Shown here: piece by piece, positions 1-8,149 of the stretch
How positions within the stretch are numbered: the first letter of the stretch is position 1
How the letters are laid out: every line of letters starts with the position of its first letter
NCBI RefSeq assembly: GCF_000376785.1
Contig: NZ_AQXX01000107.1
Span: forward strand, 1-64,000
Direction of reading: 5' to 3'
Length of the DNA: 64,000 nt
From: Hahella ganghwensis DSM 17046
GTDB taxonomy: Bacteria; Pseudomonadota; Gammaproteobacteria; Pseudomonadales; Oleiphilaceae
Translations under genes and position numbers: made by a program
Notes under the pieces: model-generated
What the model was told of the DNA's origin: nothing
What the model saw: the letters and a program-made list of their open reading frames with translations, nothing else
Database searches by the model: none

Positions 1-130
1 AATAGCGGGCGATCTTCTTTTCCATGCGTTTCCATGGGATCAGCTTATCCATTCGCTCCAGAAAGATTTCCCGGCGGGTCTTACGCTTCTTATTCTGGTA
101 TTCAGCTTCGGAGAAAGTCATCTGATCCAT
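1..130 (-). CDS. IS5-family transposase, N-terminal fragment
   Basis: The minus-strand frame starts with an ATG at 130 and is open to the window edge (43 codons seen). It begins MDQMTFSEAEYQNKKRKTRR and continues with a REIFLERMDKLIPW stretch, the typical N-terminus of IS5-group DDE transposases that bind the terminal repeats. The catalytic DDE domain would lie to the left, outside the window. Intactness cannot be judged. It lies inside the IS fragment, about 67 bases from the terminal repeat, the usual layout. Confidence 0.8.
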   Translation of the reverse strand, partial: MDQMTFSEAEYQNKKRKTRREIFLERMDKLIPWKRMEKKIARY

Positions 131-197
131 GGATAGTATTCCTGATGAGTGAAGTTGGCCGTATTATGACTGATTTGGGGAGTTATTCAGAGCCTCC
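1..197 (-). mobile_element. IS5-family insertion sequence, end fragment
   Basis: This is the 5' part of an insertion sequence running off the left edge. It contains the transposase start (1-130) and a terminal end that, read inwards on the minus strand, starts GGGAGGCTCTGAATAACTCC. The end is bordered by CTAG (198-201), which fits the YTAR target duplication known for IS5-type elements. The other end is outside the window, so element length and the second copy of CTAG cannot be checked. The insertion interrupts the reading frame that continues to 433. Confidence 0.75.
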
Positions 198-433
198 CTA
201 GAAGAGGAAATTTGTTTGCTTCTCAAATCGAAGGGATGACAACTTGGTTGCCTGGGGCGGAAATTCCTAACTACCAGTTCTTCCACCCTGCAGCAGGTAA
301 GCCCATAACCATCCACAATAATTCAACAACTATCCGTGATAATATGCCGGTATCAGACATACTCACGCCTAACCAAGGGTGTGTTAACTGGGCGGCTTGT
401 ACAGAATATCTCGATATCGAGTGGAACAATTAG
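198..433 (+). pseudogene. C-terminal remnant of a probable polymorphic-toxin or Rhs-type protein, cut by the IS
   Basis: The frame is open from inside the IS end through to a stop at 431-433, so the original start has been lost to the insertion. The visible tail is about 75 residues and includes IPNYQFFHPAAGKP and a closing CVNWAACTEYLDIEW. From memory, a W-A-A-C-T ending of this kind occurs in tail domains of Rhs or other polymorphic toxins annotated as putative adhesin Stv-like; this is a weak resemblance, not a firm family call. A small gene starts three bases downstream, as immunity-type genes often do. A TTG at 212 could serve as a start, but I see no ribosome binding site that would make it a real gene. 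Confidence 0.4.
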
Positions 434-435
434 TT

Positions 436-882
436 ATGCTTTATAAGGATTTGACACAGTATACCGATGGTTTCGAGCCTTCATTGGAGAGAGTATTTAA
501 TATTGGTTGGCTAGACAGCAACTCAGATTTTCCGGTAGGCAACGTCAAACCGGAGCATCTTCATAAGTTGAAGGAATTAGCATTAGGGAAACATCCTTTT
601 TCTGCTTGCTTTCGAATCTCAAGGGGCTTCGCAAGCTGTGGCTTATGCGGGGGGATAACGACTACTATTTTTCATGAGAAAAAGGAAATAATAGGTACAT
701 TTTTATTGCTTGTACCCAGCTTGGACGACGGTCAATATTTTGCAGCTCCTTCAACAATAATTCACTTTATAGAAAAACATCAGTACATGCCCCCACAGGC
801 GTTCATTGATTCTCTTGAAAGGCTTGATTTGCAGGAGGGGTTTAATGCTGAAAATGTAATAAGAGAAATGATGGAATCATAG
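436..882 (+). CDS. DUF7919-like small cytoplasmic protein, possible immunity partner
   Basis: This encodes 148 residues from the ATG at 436; a start at 397 would overlap the upstream frame and lacks support. The N-terminus (MLYKDLTQYTDGF), the central FNIGWLDSN, a Cys-rich RGFASCGLCGG turn, and a late YFAAPSTIIHFIEKHQYMPP stretch match my memory of the DUF7919 family of short uncharacterised proteins. There is no signal peptide or membrane segment. It starts directly behind the toxin-tail remnant, so a role as immunity protein is possible but is inferred only from position. No function is assigned. Confidence 0.55.
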   Translation: MLYKDLTQYTDGFEPSLERVFNIGWLDSNSDFPVGNVKPEHLHKLKELALGKHPFSACFRISRGFASCGLCGGITTTIFHEKKEIIGTFLLLVPSLDDGQYFAAPSTIIHFIEKHQYMPPQAFIDSLERLDLQEGFNAENVIREMMES

Positions 883-1385
883 TACTAATTTGGATGTAGA
901 CCCCATAGAACTCCCGTGGTATTGGATTGACTGACATAATGGAAGGATTTTTTCGGCTGTAGGAGAGAAATGCATCTTCGAAGACCCTTTGAAAAAGTTT
1001 AAGCCACTTGCACCAGATGAGATGTTACCTTCGAACCAGCCATGTTCTTAGACGGAGAGCAGACTCTTAAAACAGTTACTCTGTCCAGGTAGGTTCTGGA
1101 ATTTCCGCCTTCTATTATCCATTGATGCTTTGATACCCAGGATCTTACTGTGCGATCAATGTCGGAGTTTGTTCTAGGCTTCCCACGCGCCAGAGCCCCG
1201 ATGGTGATTACTCGTGTGGCGTTCATACTCTTCTTTGCTATACGTGAATCTTCGGCGCTTCCAGCCTCGACCTTGGTGCCTTGATAGGTGAGCTGGACGT
1301 ATTCAAGATCCCAGCAGATGCGGGTTTAGTCGTGCGTCGCAGACACTCACGCCAAGTTAATGACTCTGAAACTGGTTTTGTGTCA
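883..1385. other. Gene-poor, decayed-looking stretch
   Basis: About 500 bases hold no convincing gene. Short minus-strand frames (999-1226, 1238-1453) lack recognisable domains and good ribosome sites. On the minus strand a frame around 1300-1210 reads WDLEYVQLTYQGTKVEAGSA, which looks protein-like, but it cannot be extended into a full gene. The stretch is best read as remnants of lost genes beside the IS and the toxin tail. Confidence 0.4.
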
Positions 1386-1616
1386 TTAGCAACATCCCTT
1401 CTCCCCACTTTCTTGTGAAGCAAGCTGGATCGGCGGGCAGGGTACTGAACCATATGAACAATATACGCAGCAGTCGCCAGTCTTAGGTTTCAGTAAAGTT
1501 TGGCACTGCTCACATTGATAGAACCATTGACAGGCATCTGTTGGCATGGTTTCCAGTTTTTTGAATCCGCATTTTGGGCAAGTTATTTCTGATTCAAAAA
1601 CAAGTTTCGGTCCCAT
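1386..1616 (-). CDS. GDCCVxC-domain protein, mer-operon associated
   Basis: This is a 76-residue cysteine-rich protein. It carries a CPKC pair near residue 13, a CEQC pair in the middle and the signature GDCCVYCSYGSVPCPP, known from small (seleno)proteins encoded at the end of mercury operons; some relatives have selenocysteine in this motif, whereas here both positions are Cys. The likely job is soft-metal (mercury or similar) binding in the cytoplasm. The ATG at 1616 is chosen because family members start just before the xPKLVxxSEITCP segment; a longer frame to 1757 runs back through the broken merP and is not a real start. It is the last gene of the merR-merT unit. Confidence 0.7.
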   Translation of the reverse strand: MGPKLVFESEITCPKCGFKKLETMPTDACQWFYQCEQCQTLLKPKTGDCCVYCSYGSVPCPPIQLASQESGEKGCC

Positions 1617-1796
1617 AACTTTTCCTGCTTGATCTATGAAGACGGATAGCCGGCATCCAGTGTTGTTTTCGAGAGCTGGCCAACATGCATTTTTGATCGA
1701 CATACTCGACACTGACAGTGTCACGGTTAGGGTGTTAGGCCTTGCTGTACCGACCAATCAGATTATGAGCAAGATTAGAGCTAATAGCTGCTTCAT
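1617..1796 (-). pseudogene. merP: Decayed merP (periplasmic mercury-binding protein)
   Basis: Read from the ATG at 1796, the frame gives a signal-peptide-like MKQLLALILLII, then a TGA stop, then GTARPNTLTVTLSVSSM, the usual MerP entry into its HMA fold. The metal motif GMTCxxC is replaced by SSMSIKNAC and the rest of the roughly 70-residue domain is scrambled and runs straight into the GDCCVxC gene. The in-frame stop, the lost first motif cysteine and the missing C-terminal half together make it non-functional. It lies exactly where merP is expected, directly after merT. Confidence 0.65.
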
Positions 1797-1806
1797 ACAA
1801 CATCTC

Positions 1807-2154
1807 CTATGCTAACCAGGCCAGCCAGTACGGACTCAATACCAAAAGCAGGGCTACCACTGTAAAAATCCAGAAGAGTATCTGGTAACGCTGGCGGCTT
1901 TCTGGAATAGAACAGACACTGCCCTCAGAGCAGCGTTCGATTGGTCGGTGAACCAGCCACCCTGCAAACAAATAAAGCACGATCACCGTAGCAATAAGAT
2001 AAGCTCGATATGGCTCAAAAGCAGCGAGCGTGCTGATCCAGGAACCACTGACACCAAGCAAAAGTATTATAAATGGGCCAGTACAACACAGGCTGGCTCC
2101 AAAAGCCGCAACCAGCCCTCCACTCAGCAACCATACTGGAGACCCTTTCTTCAT
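1807..2154 (-). CDS. merT: Mercuric ion transport protein MerT
   Basis: This is a 115-residue inner-membrane protein with three predicted membrane helices. The first helix carries the vicinal cysteines (GASLCCTGPF) and a loop holds a second Cys pair (CSEGSVC), the residues that pass Hg(II) across the membrane in MerT. Its length matches the family (about 116). The start at 2154 (MKKGSPVW) is chosen over a longer frame to 2241 that would run through the operator. The mer promoter lies just upstream. With merP broken and no merA in view, it may import or sense metal without reducing it. Confidence 0.85.
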   Translation of the reverse strand: MKKGSPVWLLSGGLVAAFGASLCCTGPFIILLLGVSGSWISTLAAFEPYRAYLIATVIVLYLFAGWLVHRPIERCSEGSVCSIPESRQRYQILFWIFTVVALLLVLSPYWLAWLA

Positions 2155-2175
2155 ACACAACCACCTCCGGGAGAC

Positions 2176-2207
2176 AGTATAAAGTCCGCACCATACTACG
2201 GAGTCAA
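2176..2207 (-). promoter_or_regulatory. MerR-type promoter/operator for merT
   Basis: On the minus strand a -35 TTGACT (2202-2207) and a -10 TATACT (2176-2181) are separated by 20 bases, the over-long spacer typical of MerR-activated promoters. The spacer contains an imperfect dyad, CCGTAGTATGGTGCGG, that fits a MerR dimer site. The -35 overlaps the last codons of merR. Confidence 0.75.
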
Positions 2208-2605
2208 GAAAGGTGGCGGCCCAGTGGAACAAGAAAATCAATAATAGGACAAGAATCGCTATCAGTGTTGGACTGGCATGAAGAAATCAACTGCTTCAGG
2301 CTTTTCTCTAAGCGCTTCAGATCTTTGATTTTAGTCTGAACCGTCTTGAGTTTGTGTTGGGCTAGATACTGAACCTCGTGACATGACTCAGAACTCAATC
2401 TGATCAGAGCATCAATCTCATTAAGCGTAAAACCTAAACGCTGGGCACGTTTAATGAACTGAACTTTTGTCAGAGTTTCTTCTGGATATTGTCGGTAACC
2501 TTGGATTGGTTTTTTCGGCTGCTCAATGAGCTCTTGGCGTTCATAGTAGCGGATCGTTTCGACATTGACTCCTGCGGACCTGGCGAGCTGGCTAATGGTG
2601 TACAT
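2204..2605 (-). CDS. merR: MerR, mercury-responsive activator
   Basis: This encodes 133 residues. The N-terminal winged HTH (MYTISQLARSAGVNVETIRYY) is followed by a long dimerisation helix and a metal-binding loop. The three cysteines that bind Hg(II) in MerR are all present: ESC before the dimer helix, SSC, and nine residues later DSC. The start at 2605 fits the conserved N-terminus; the frame to 2623 adds six unlikely residues. merR is usually transcribed away from merT; here it points the same way and ends inside the merT promoter. Confidence 0.85.
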   Translation of the reverse strand: MYTISQLARSAGVNVETIRYYERQELIEQPKKPIQGYRQYPEETLTKVQFIKRAQRLGFTLNEIDALIRLSSESCHEVQYLAQHKLKTVQTKIKDLKRLEKSLKQLISSCQSNTDSDSCPIIDFLVPLGRHLS

Positions 2606-2774
2606 AGTGCCTCTCAAATCCATACTTATTTACGAACCATTATAGATGGTCGCAACTTAAAGAGGGCTAAATATTCCTTAGGAGCAGCAATATCCATATG
2701 GTTGCCGGTCACATTCACCCCACGCGATCCAGACTTCAGAGTGACCTGATGCGCTGACTATACTTCCTTCTCTT

Positions 2775-3224
2775 TTACTTCCTGTTTTTTGCCAGAAACC
2801 TGTCCAATTGATTGGCAAACTCCATACGATCCCCATGATTGAGAGCGGGCGGCCCTCCGCTCTGCACACCACTGCTTCTCAGCGTTTCCATAAAGTCTCG
2901 CATGGCCAAACGCTGCTTGATGTTCTCCCGGCTGTAGAATTGTCCCCGGGGATTAATCACGTGACCACCCTTCTCTATGACTTCAGCAGCCAATGGGATA
3001 TCTGCTGTGATCACAAGATCTCCGGGTTCCAATCGCTGGACAATGGTGTTGTCTGCCACATCAAAACCAGATTCCACTTGCACAGATTTGATCCAGGGCG
3101 ATGGCGGTGTCCTGATGGCCTGATTCGCCACCAGAGTGAGTGGAATTTCGGTGCGCTCTGCCGCTCGAAACAAAATTTCCTTGATAACATTCGGACAGGC
3201 ATCGGCATCTACCCAGATTTGCAT
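2775..3224 (-). CDS. YaiI/YqxD family protein (DUF188)
   Basis: The product has 149 residues, the full length of the YaiI/YqxD family, a PIN-like nuclease-fold group of unknown role. The start [18 protein letters not shown] contains the conserved D-A-D-A-C-P motif. [11 protein letters not shown] and INPRGQFY further along are also family hallmarks. It is cytoplasmic with no membrane segment. It stands alone between the mer operon and a histidine kinase, with no shared operon evident. Confidence 0.9.
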   Translation of the reverse strand: MQIWVDADACPNVIKEILFRAAERTEIPLTLVANQAIRTPPSPWIKSVQVESGFDVADNTIVQRLEPGDLVITADIPLAAEVIEKGGHVINPRGQFYSRENIKQRLAMRDFMETLRSSGVQSGGPPALNHGDRMEFANQLDRFLAKNRK

Positions 3225-3313
3225 GGTGTCAGCTTCCTATATTTCGGGTATTCATGATCCAACAATTAAGATCGGATTAAGTCAGTGGGTCTATTATGCT
3301 CTAAATGGCTGTG

Positions 3314-5743
3314 TCAGGCTGAATTTTCTATTCTGGAGTATTTAATCAACAGCTTTTCAAACTGCTGCCGATTAATCGGTTTGTGCAGAAAATCGTTCAT
3401 ACCGGCATCTCTCAGACGCTGTTCGGTTTCCGGAAGTGTGTGGGCACTGATACCGATGATCGGCACAGGCGACAGCTGTTGGGCCACCTCATGATTCCGG
3501 ATTTCAATCGTGGCCTGACAGCCATCCATTACCGGCATTTCATAGTCCAACAATATCAGCTTATATGCATCCGGAGCCTGCATATAAGCCGCCAGTACTT
3601 CCTGACCATCACTACAGAAGGTTGATTCGCAGCCGAAGGTTTCCAGAAAACGCTCAATCACCATGGCGTTAACCTTATTATCCTCTGCCACCAGAACCCG
3701 AAAACAGTCAGGTTTATAAATGCTCTCATCCTGACGCTCTTCATGAACCTGCGATAGCTCATAGCTCCCTTCCGGTTCTTCCACCACGACCATTGGCACT
3801 TCGAACCAGAAAGTAGAACCGCACTCCGGAGCGCTGGTGACCCCGATTGTACCCTCATGAAGCTCGACCAGACTCTGACAAATGGCCAACCCCAACCCGG
3901 TACCACCATAGCGACGGGTAGTGGATTTGTCTCCCTGATAAAACGACTGAAACAGCATCTGTTGGTATTCTTCCTGAATGCCGATGCCAGAATCGGTTAC
4001 TTCAAACCGGATTTTCTGTTGGTCGGTCACCATGACTGCCAGCTCGACAGAACCTTTGTCTGTAAACTTGAATGCGTTGGACAGGAGGTTAATGAGAATC
4101 TGCTTGACCCTGAGGGGGTCCAGCATCAAAGAATGCGGAATATTGCCCTTATAGCGCACTCCAAAGCCAATGCCTTTATCAGTGGCAACCGTATTGAACA
4201 GCTCACAACAGCTATTCACGAGAGGTTTCAATGCTGTCGGTTGCAAATCCAGCTCAAGGCGCCCTGCTTCAATTTTGGAAAAATCCAGTACACCATTGAT
4301 CAGGTGCATCAGGTTTTCACCGCTACCTTTGATCGCATCCAGATAGCTTCGCTGGTCTGTTTCAAGCTCGGTATCCTGTAGCAGTTCTGTCATTCCCAGA
4401 ATACCGTTCAGCGGTGTTCTTATTTCATGACTGAAGGTCGCAATGAACTCCCCTCTGGCCCGGTTTTGAGCCTCAGCCTCAATAGCCGTGGATTCCAATT
4501 CAAATTGTTTTTCCCGATCCGTGGCAATTTGTCGCTGCAATTCCAGACGGTGCTTCTGTAGGGCGCTAAATCTGGCAGCCAGCGAGAAAGAGAGCAAAAG
4601 CCCCTCGACAGCCGAACCCAGCCAAAAAGCATTGTTGGTAATTGGATTCGCCGGGATCCAGCCAAATTTGTTGGCCCCATAGATCGTTGTTCCCACTGCC
4701 AAGGCTACCCAAGCCAGTGTGTACAGACGTGAAGTCAGCTCTCCCTGAGACCAGGTCAACAGCCCGGCAACCAGAAATGCAGCTGACCCGGCCATCCCCA
4801 AAGCCACGACCAGCTTAAGATGAAGGCCCAGTGGAAGAATCAAACCCGACACCATTATCAAGGTGGCCAGGGTGATAACCACTTTGTTCCAGCGCAATAA
4901 CCTGGGCCATCGGGTCAGGCCCAGCGCCTCGATACTGAACAATCCGGCACAAATCACCGACATGGCAACCCCAAGTTGCAACGACAAATAACCCCATATC
5001 GGTGTTTCTGGCCAGAGAAACTGAGGCCCCAAACCTGTCTGAGAGGCCTGGATCAGGATCAATGTGGCGATATAGCCAACATAATAGCTATGCCCCTTGG
5101 AACGTAATGTCAGAGCCAGGAACAGGTTGTAGGCCATCAGAGTCAAGAGAAGGCCAAAGTACAGTGCATATTTGGTCTGATCATATTGGTAGTCAACGTA
5201 GTACGCATCCCTATTCCACAATGCAAGAGGTACCTGCATGGACCCCCCTTCCCTCGCTCTGACGTAAACAGTCGCATACTCGTCAGGAGCAAAATTCAGG
5301 GGCAGAACGAAATTGCGATTATCCAAAAGCCTGGAGTGATAGGGGTAGGCATTCCCGGTATTGAGAACTTTTTCAGCCACCCCGTCGTCCCGGATGATGT
5401 ATATCTCTACAAAATCCAGGGTAGGTGCCGCCAGAACCAGCAGCGGCTGCAGGGTTAGGGAACTTGTGTTCTGTATATCGAAACGGAGCCAAAGGGGCTT
5501 TTCAATAAAGCCGAAATTTACCCCCTTATTTTCATCAAGTTGCTGCCAGAGAGAGGCTTTGGCAGAAACATCACTAATGGAACTGTTGCCGTCCTGGTCG
5601 ATCCAGTACTCCATTACGTCTGACAGGTCGATAGAACCCTGGGGAATATCCACAAGATTCAATTGACCTGCATAGACAACTGGCCCGTTTAAAATCAAGA
5701 TCAACAGACTGACCAGAGTAACTGATAGCCAGCGTTTACCCAT
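3314..5743 (-). CDS. Hybrid sensor histidine kinase with 7TMR-DISM input
   Basis: This 809-residue inner-membrane sensor starts with a signal peptide (about 1-25). A periplasmic 7TMR-DISMED2-type domain (about 30-160) and seven membrane helices (7TMR-DISM, about 175-390) follow. Then come a linker helix, a HisKA domain with the phospho-acceptor His near 439 (SHEIRTPLNG), an HATPase domain with DSGIGI and GGTGLGLAI boxes, and a receiver domain with Asp near 733 (LLDYEMPVMDG). There is no Hpt domain, so a separate phosphotransfer partner is expected. The ATG at 5743 begins a good signal peptide; the frame continues to 6022 without any plausible start. The DISMED2 fold often senses carbohydrate-like ligands in other proteins; the signal here is unknown. 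No response regulator gene is adjacent. Confidence 0.88.
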   Translation of the reverse strand: MGKRWLSVTLVSLLILILNGPVVYAGQLNLVDIPQGSIDLSDVMEYWIDQDGNSSISDVSAKASLWQQLDENKGVNFGFIEKPLWLRFDIQNTSSLTLQPLLVLAAPTLDFVEIYIIRDDGVAEKVLNTGNAYPYHSRLLDNRNFVLPLNFAPDEYATVYVRAREGGSMQVPLALWNRDAYYVDYQYDQTKYALYFGLLLTLMAYNLFLALTLRSKGHSYYVGYIATLILIQASQTGLGPQFLWPETPIWGYLSLQLGVAMSVICAGLFSIEALGLTRWPRLLRWNKVVITLATLIMVSGLILPLGLHLKLVVALGMAGSAAFLVAGLLTWSQGELTSRLYTLAWVALAVGTTIYGANKFGWIPANPITNNAFWLGSAVEGLLLSFSLAARFSALQKHRLELQRQIATDREKQFELESTAIEAEAQNRARGEFIATFSHEIRTPLNGILGMTELLQDTELETDQRSYLDAIKGSGENLMHLINGVLDFSKIEAGRLELDLQPTALKPLVNSCCELFNTVATDKGIGFGVRYKGNIPHSLMLDPLRVKQILINLLSNAFKFTDKGSVELAVMVTDQQKIRFEVTDSGIGIQEEYQQMLFQSFYQGDKSTTRRYGGTGLGLAICQSLVELHEGTIGVTSAPECGSTFWFEVPMVVVEEPEGSYELSQVHEERQDESIYKPDCFRVLVAEDNKVNAMVIERFLETFGCESTFCSDGQEVLAAYMQAPDAYKLILLDYEMPVMDGCQATIEIRNHEVAQQLSPVPIIGISAHTLPETEQRLRDAGMNDFLHKPINRQQFEKLLIKYSRIENSA

Positions 5744-6094
5744 TTGCAGAAATATACCTCGGTTCGCCTTTTGTCCCCTGTTAGTCAGATTAGCACACCA
5801 ACAACGGGACAAATGCTGACGTTTGGGACTTACTAGCCAAAAAAGCAGTAAACTGCGAACGTTACACCATGATAGAACAGGCTGACTATCGGCCAAATGG
5901 CAATTTAACCATTTATAACGATCCTGCTGGTTTCTGATTACGTATAAACTACAACAAGTTACCAAATAGTCAACGAAAAGTGTTGTTTTAGTGTAGGTAC
6001 AGTACGTATCGACACTGTACAATTATTGGACAGATATTGACGTCATGCTTGACTGGACGCAGAGATGAGCAATATCTCTGCTGGAGAATACGCC
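5744..6094. promoter_or_regulatory. Divergent intergenic region with an inverted repeat
   Basis: This 350-base region separates the kinase from the flagellin. It contains a perfect 7-base inverted repeat, GTACAGT (5997-6003) and ACTGTAC (6014-6020), with a 10-base spacer, about 75 bases before the flagellin start. That is the geometry of a dimeric-regulator site. I saw no clear sigma-28 consensus. Confidence 0.35.
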
Positions 6095-6904
6095 ATGGCT
6101 ATCAACATCAATAACACCTTTAACAATCTTCCTCCGATCAGCGATACCCGGATCAACCAGCGTTTTGAGCAAATCAGTTCGGGAAACCGAATCAACAGCG
6201 CCGCCGACGATCCTGCAGGTCTGGCAATCAGTAATCGATTTGATGCCCGAATCGGAGGATTCAATGTCGCTATCCGAAATGCCGGCGACGGTATCTCATT
6301 CACCCAATTGGCGTCAGGTGCCTTGGGTCAGGTCACAGACAATCTACAGAGAATTCGAGATTTATCGCTCCAGTCAGCCAATGGAACACTCTCAGACAGA
6401 GATCGGCAAGCACTGCAGAAAGAAGCAGACCAGCTTCTGGAAGGTACTCAGCAAATTCTTGAAAATACCAACTTTAACGGAGTCAATGTCTTCAATAATG
6501 AGGAGGAATTGACGTTTCGGGTGGGAGAGGAGGCCAGCGCCGAGGTCTCGGTCGGAGGCAGTAATCTGCTCGAACAGCTCAACAGTCTTGGCCTGGATGA
6601 ACTGAACATCAGTACCCAGGAAGGTGCGACTAACGCCCTGTCCGCCATTGATGACAGTTTGGCAGCCGTCAGTGAACGGGACGCAGAACTTGGCGCTGTC
6701 GCCAACAGGTTTGAGGCCACGATCTCTCAAGCAGAAACCAGCCGGGCCAATGCGGCGGAAGCCCGCAGCAGGATCGCCGACACTGATATTGCAGAAGCTG
6801 CATCCAGCCTGATATCCGAACAGGTTCGAAACCAGGCACAGATTGCCGTACGGGCACAGGCAAACGGTCAGGCACAACAAGTTCTTCGACTGCTTTCCGG
6901 ATAA
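6095..6904 (+). CDS. Short flagellin, orphan
   Basis: This encodes 269 residues. The N-terminal D0/D1 region carries the typical RINSAADDPAGLAIS, and the C-terminal part is DTDIAEAASSLISEQ ending in QAQQVLRLLSG. The variable D2/D3 part is almost absent, so it is a minimal filament subunit. The ATG at 6095 has a GGAG nine bases upstream; an upstream ATG at 6065 is less likely. Flagellins are exported by the flagellar type III system and assemble into the filament. No other flagellar gene is present, so it may be a minor or alternative filament protein. A MITE follows immediately. Confidence 0.9.
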   Translation: MAININNTFNNLPPISDTRINQRFEQISSGNRINSAADDPAGLAISNRFDARIGGFNVAIRNAGDGISFTQLASGALGQVTDNLQRIRDLSLQSANGTLSDRDRQALQKEADQLLEGTQQILENTNFNGVNVFNNEEELTFRVGEEASAEVSVGGSNLLEQLNSLGLDELNISTQEGATNALSAIDDSLAAVSERDAELGAVANRFEATISQAETSRANAAEARSRIADTDIAEAASSLISEQVRNQAQIAVRAQANGQAQQVLRLLSG

Positions 6905-6910
6905 CACGCT

Positions 6911-7058
6911 CTAGGGAACTTCTGAAAAGCGTTGGCGAGGCCGCCAGAGCAAGGAAAAATTCGGAGAAAAAGCACAGTCTATCGTGAATAAATATGCATT
7001 TTGAGCCGACTTGTGACGCCGCCATGGCAACGCAGGTAGTTTTTCAGAGTTTCCCTAG
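6911..7058. mobile_element. MITE-like element with IS5-type ends
   Basis: A 148-base non-coding element is bordered by CTAG on both sides. Its ends, CTAGGGAACTTCTGAAAA and (reverse complement of the right end) CTAGGGAAACTCTGAAAA, agree at 16 of 18 positions. They also resemble the IS end at 197. CTAG fits an IS5-type YTAR target duplication. It starts seven bases after the flagellin stop and may provide or disturb the 3' end of that transcript. Confidence 0.75.
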
Positions 7059-7171
7059 AACTTTTGCAGGGTTACAAGCCTCCTGACATTGCTGCATAAT
7101 GCTCAGGTGCCGAACATCGACGCGCCTGATTTAATCCGATTTTTACCAGCAATGGAACAATAACGAAAAAG

Positions 7172-7942
7172 ATGCTTGAAAAACCGCTGAATGCCCGCCA
7201 GGCGAATATTCTGAAAATGATCGAGCAAAATGGCTCGGCAACGATAGATGAACTGGAATCGAGCTTTGATGTCACCCCGCAGACTCTGCGCCGTGACCTG
7301 AATCTACTGGCAGACGCCAATCTGATCCAACGCTTCCACGGTGGAGCCAGCTCAACCACATCCACCCAAAATCTTCCCTATCAGGATCGGCAAATTCGCT
7401 ACCTGAAAGAAAAAGAAGCCATTGCCCGGGAAATTGCCCTGCATATACCGGATCACAGCAGCCTGTTTATTAATATCGGCACCACCACAGAGACGATTGC
7501 CAAAGCGCTGATGAATCATAACGGCCTCCAGGTCGTGACCAATAATCTTCATGTCGCCAGCCTGATGAGCCAGAAGGAAGATTTCCGGGTTATTGTTACC
7601 TCAGGAGAAGTCCGGGCACGTGACGGCGGGATTGTCGGTGAAGCCACAATGGACTTCGTCAAACAGTTCCGCCTTGATTTCGGTATTATCGGCATCAGTG
7701 CCATCGATGAGGACGGCACTTTGCTCGATTATGATTACCGGGAGGTTAAGGTCGCCCAGGCGATTATTGAACACAGTCGACATGTATTTCTGGCTGCGGA
7801 TCATTCAAAGTTTGGTCGAAGGGCCATGGTCAGGCTGGGCAATATCACCCAGGCCAACATGTTTTTTACAGACCAGCCACCTGAAGACAATATTATCCGC
7901 ATGATGGAAGAAAACGACGTGCGGCTCCAGATCTGCAATTAA
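7172..7942 (+). CDS. glpR: GlpR-like DeoR-family repressor
   Basis: This is 256 residues, the normal length for DeoR-family repressors. It has an N-terminal DeoR HTH (NARQANILKMIEQNG through VTPQTLRRDLNLLADANL) and a C-terminal sugar-phosphate sensor domain containing INIGTTTETIAKAL and a late VFLAADHSKFGRRAMV. It sits directly upstream of glpD and glpK on the same strand, so it most likely represses them and is released by glycerol-3-phosphate, as known for GlpR. A hairpin ends its transcript before glpD. Confidence 0.85.
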   Translation: MLEKPLNARQANILKMIEQNGSATIDELESSFDVTPQTLRRDLNLLADANLIQRFHGGASSTTSTQNLPYQDRQIRYLKEKEAIAREIALHIPDHSSLFINIGTTTETIAKALMNHNGLQVVTNNLHVASLMSQKEDFRVIVTSGEVRARDGGIVGEATMDFVKQFRLDFGIIGISAIDEDGTLLDYDYREVKVAQAIIEHSRHVFLAADHSKFGRRAMVRLGNITQANMFFTDQPPEDNIIRMMEENDVRLQICN

Positions 7943-7954
7943 TGTTATTCTCCG

Positions 7955-7980
7955 GGGGTGGGCACAGACTTTCCCACCCC
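7955..7980 (+). terminator. Hairpin after glpR
   Basis: GGGGTGGG (7955-7962) pairs with CCCACCCC (7973-7980) across a 10-base loop. The following sequence is only weakly T-rich, so termination may be partial. Confidence 0.5.
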
Positions 7981-8149
7981 TAATTCCTTATCAAGCGCTT
8001 TTATTTCAGACCGCGTCCCTGTGCACCCAGGACCTCTCCTAGCACCTCCGTTCTTAATTGGCATCCGCTCATCAAGCTTTTTTACCTGATACGTCTTAGC
8101 CATTCTCAGCCGTTCCTACCGCAATTGAATTCACAAGCCCGACATATTC

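Noticed and set aside
999-1453. Minus-strand frames of 71-75 codons
   Set aside because: No recognisable domain, no good ribosome site, low-complexity composition, and position in a decayed stretch beside an IS.
1948-2339. Plus-strand frames opposite merT and merR
   Set aside because: They are antisense shadows of two clearly recognisable mer genes and have no domain of their own.
2808-3257. 149-codon plus-strand frame
   Set aside because: It mirrors the YaiI/YqxD gene, whose minus-strand protein has the conserved family motifs.
3857-4381. 174-codon plus-strand frame
   Set aside because: It is antisense to the kinase and ATPase domains of the hybrid histidine kinase and has no start signal.
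6392-7025. Minus-strand frames of 118-171 codons across the flagellin and MITE
   Set aside because: Antisense to the flagellin; the MITE is non-coding and only lengthens the frame by chance.
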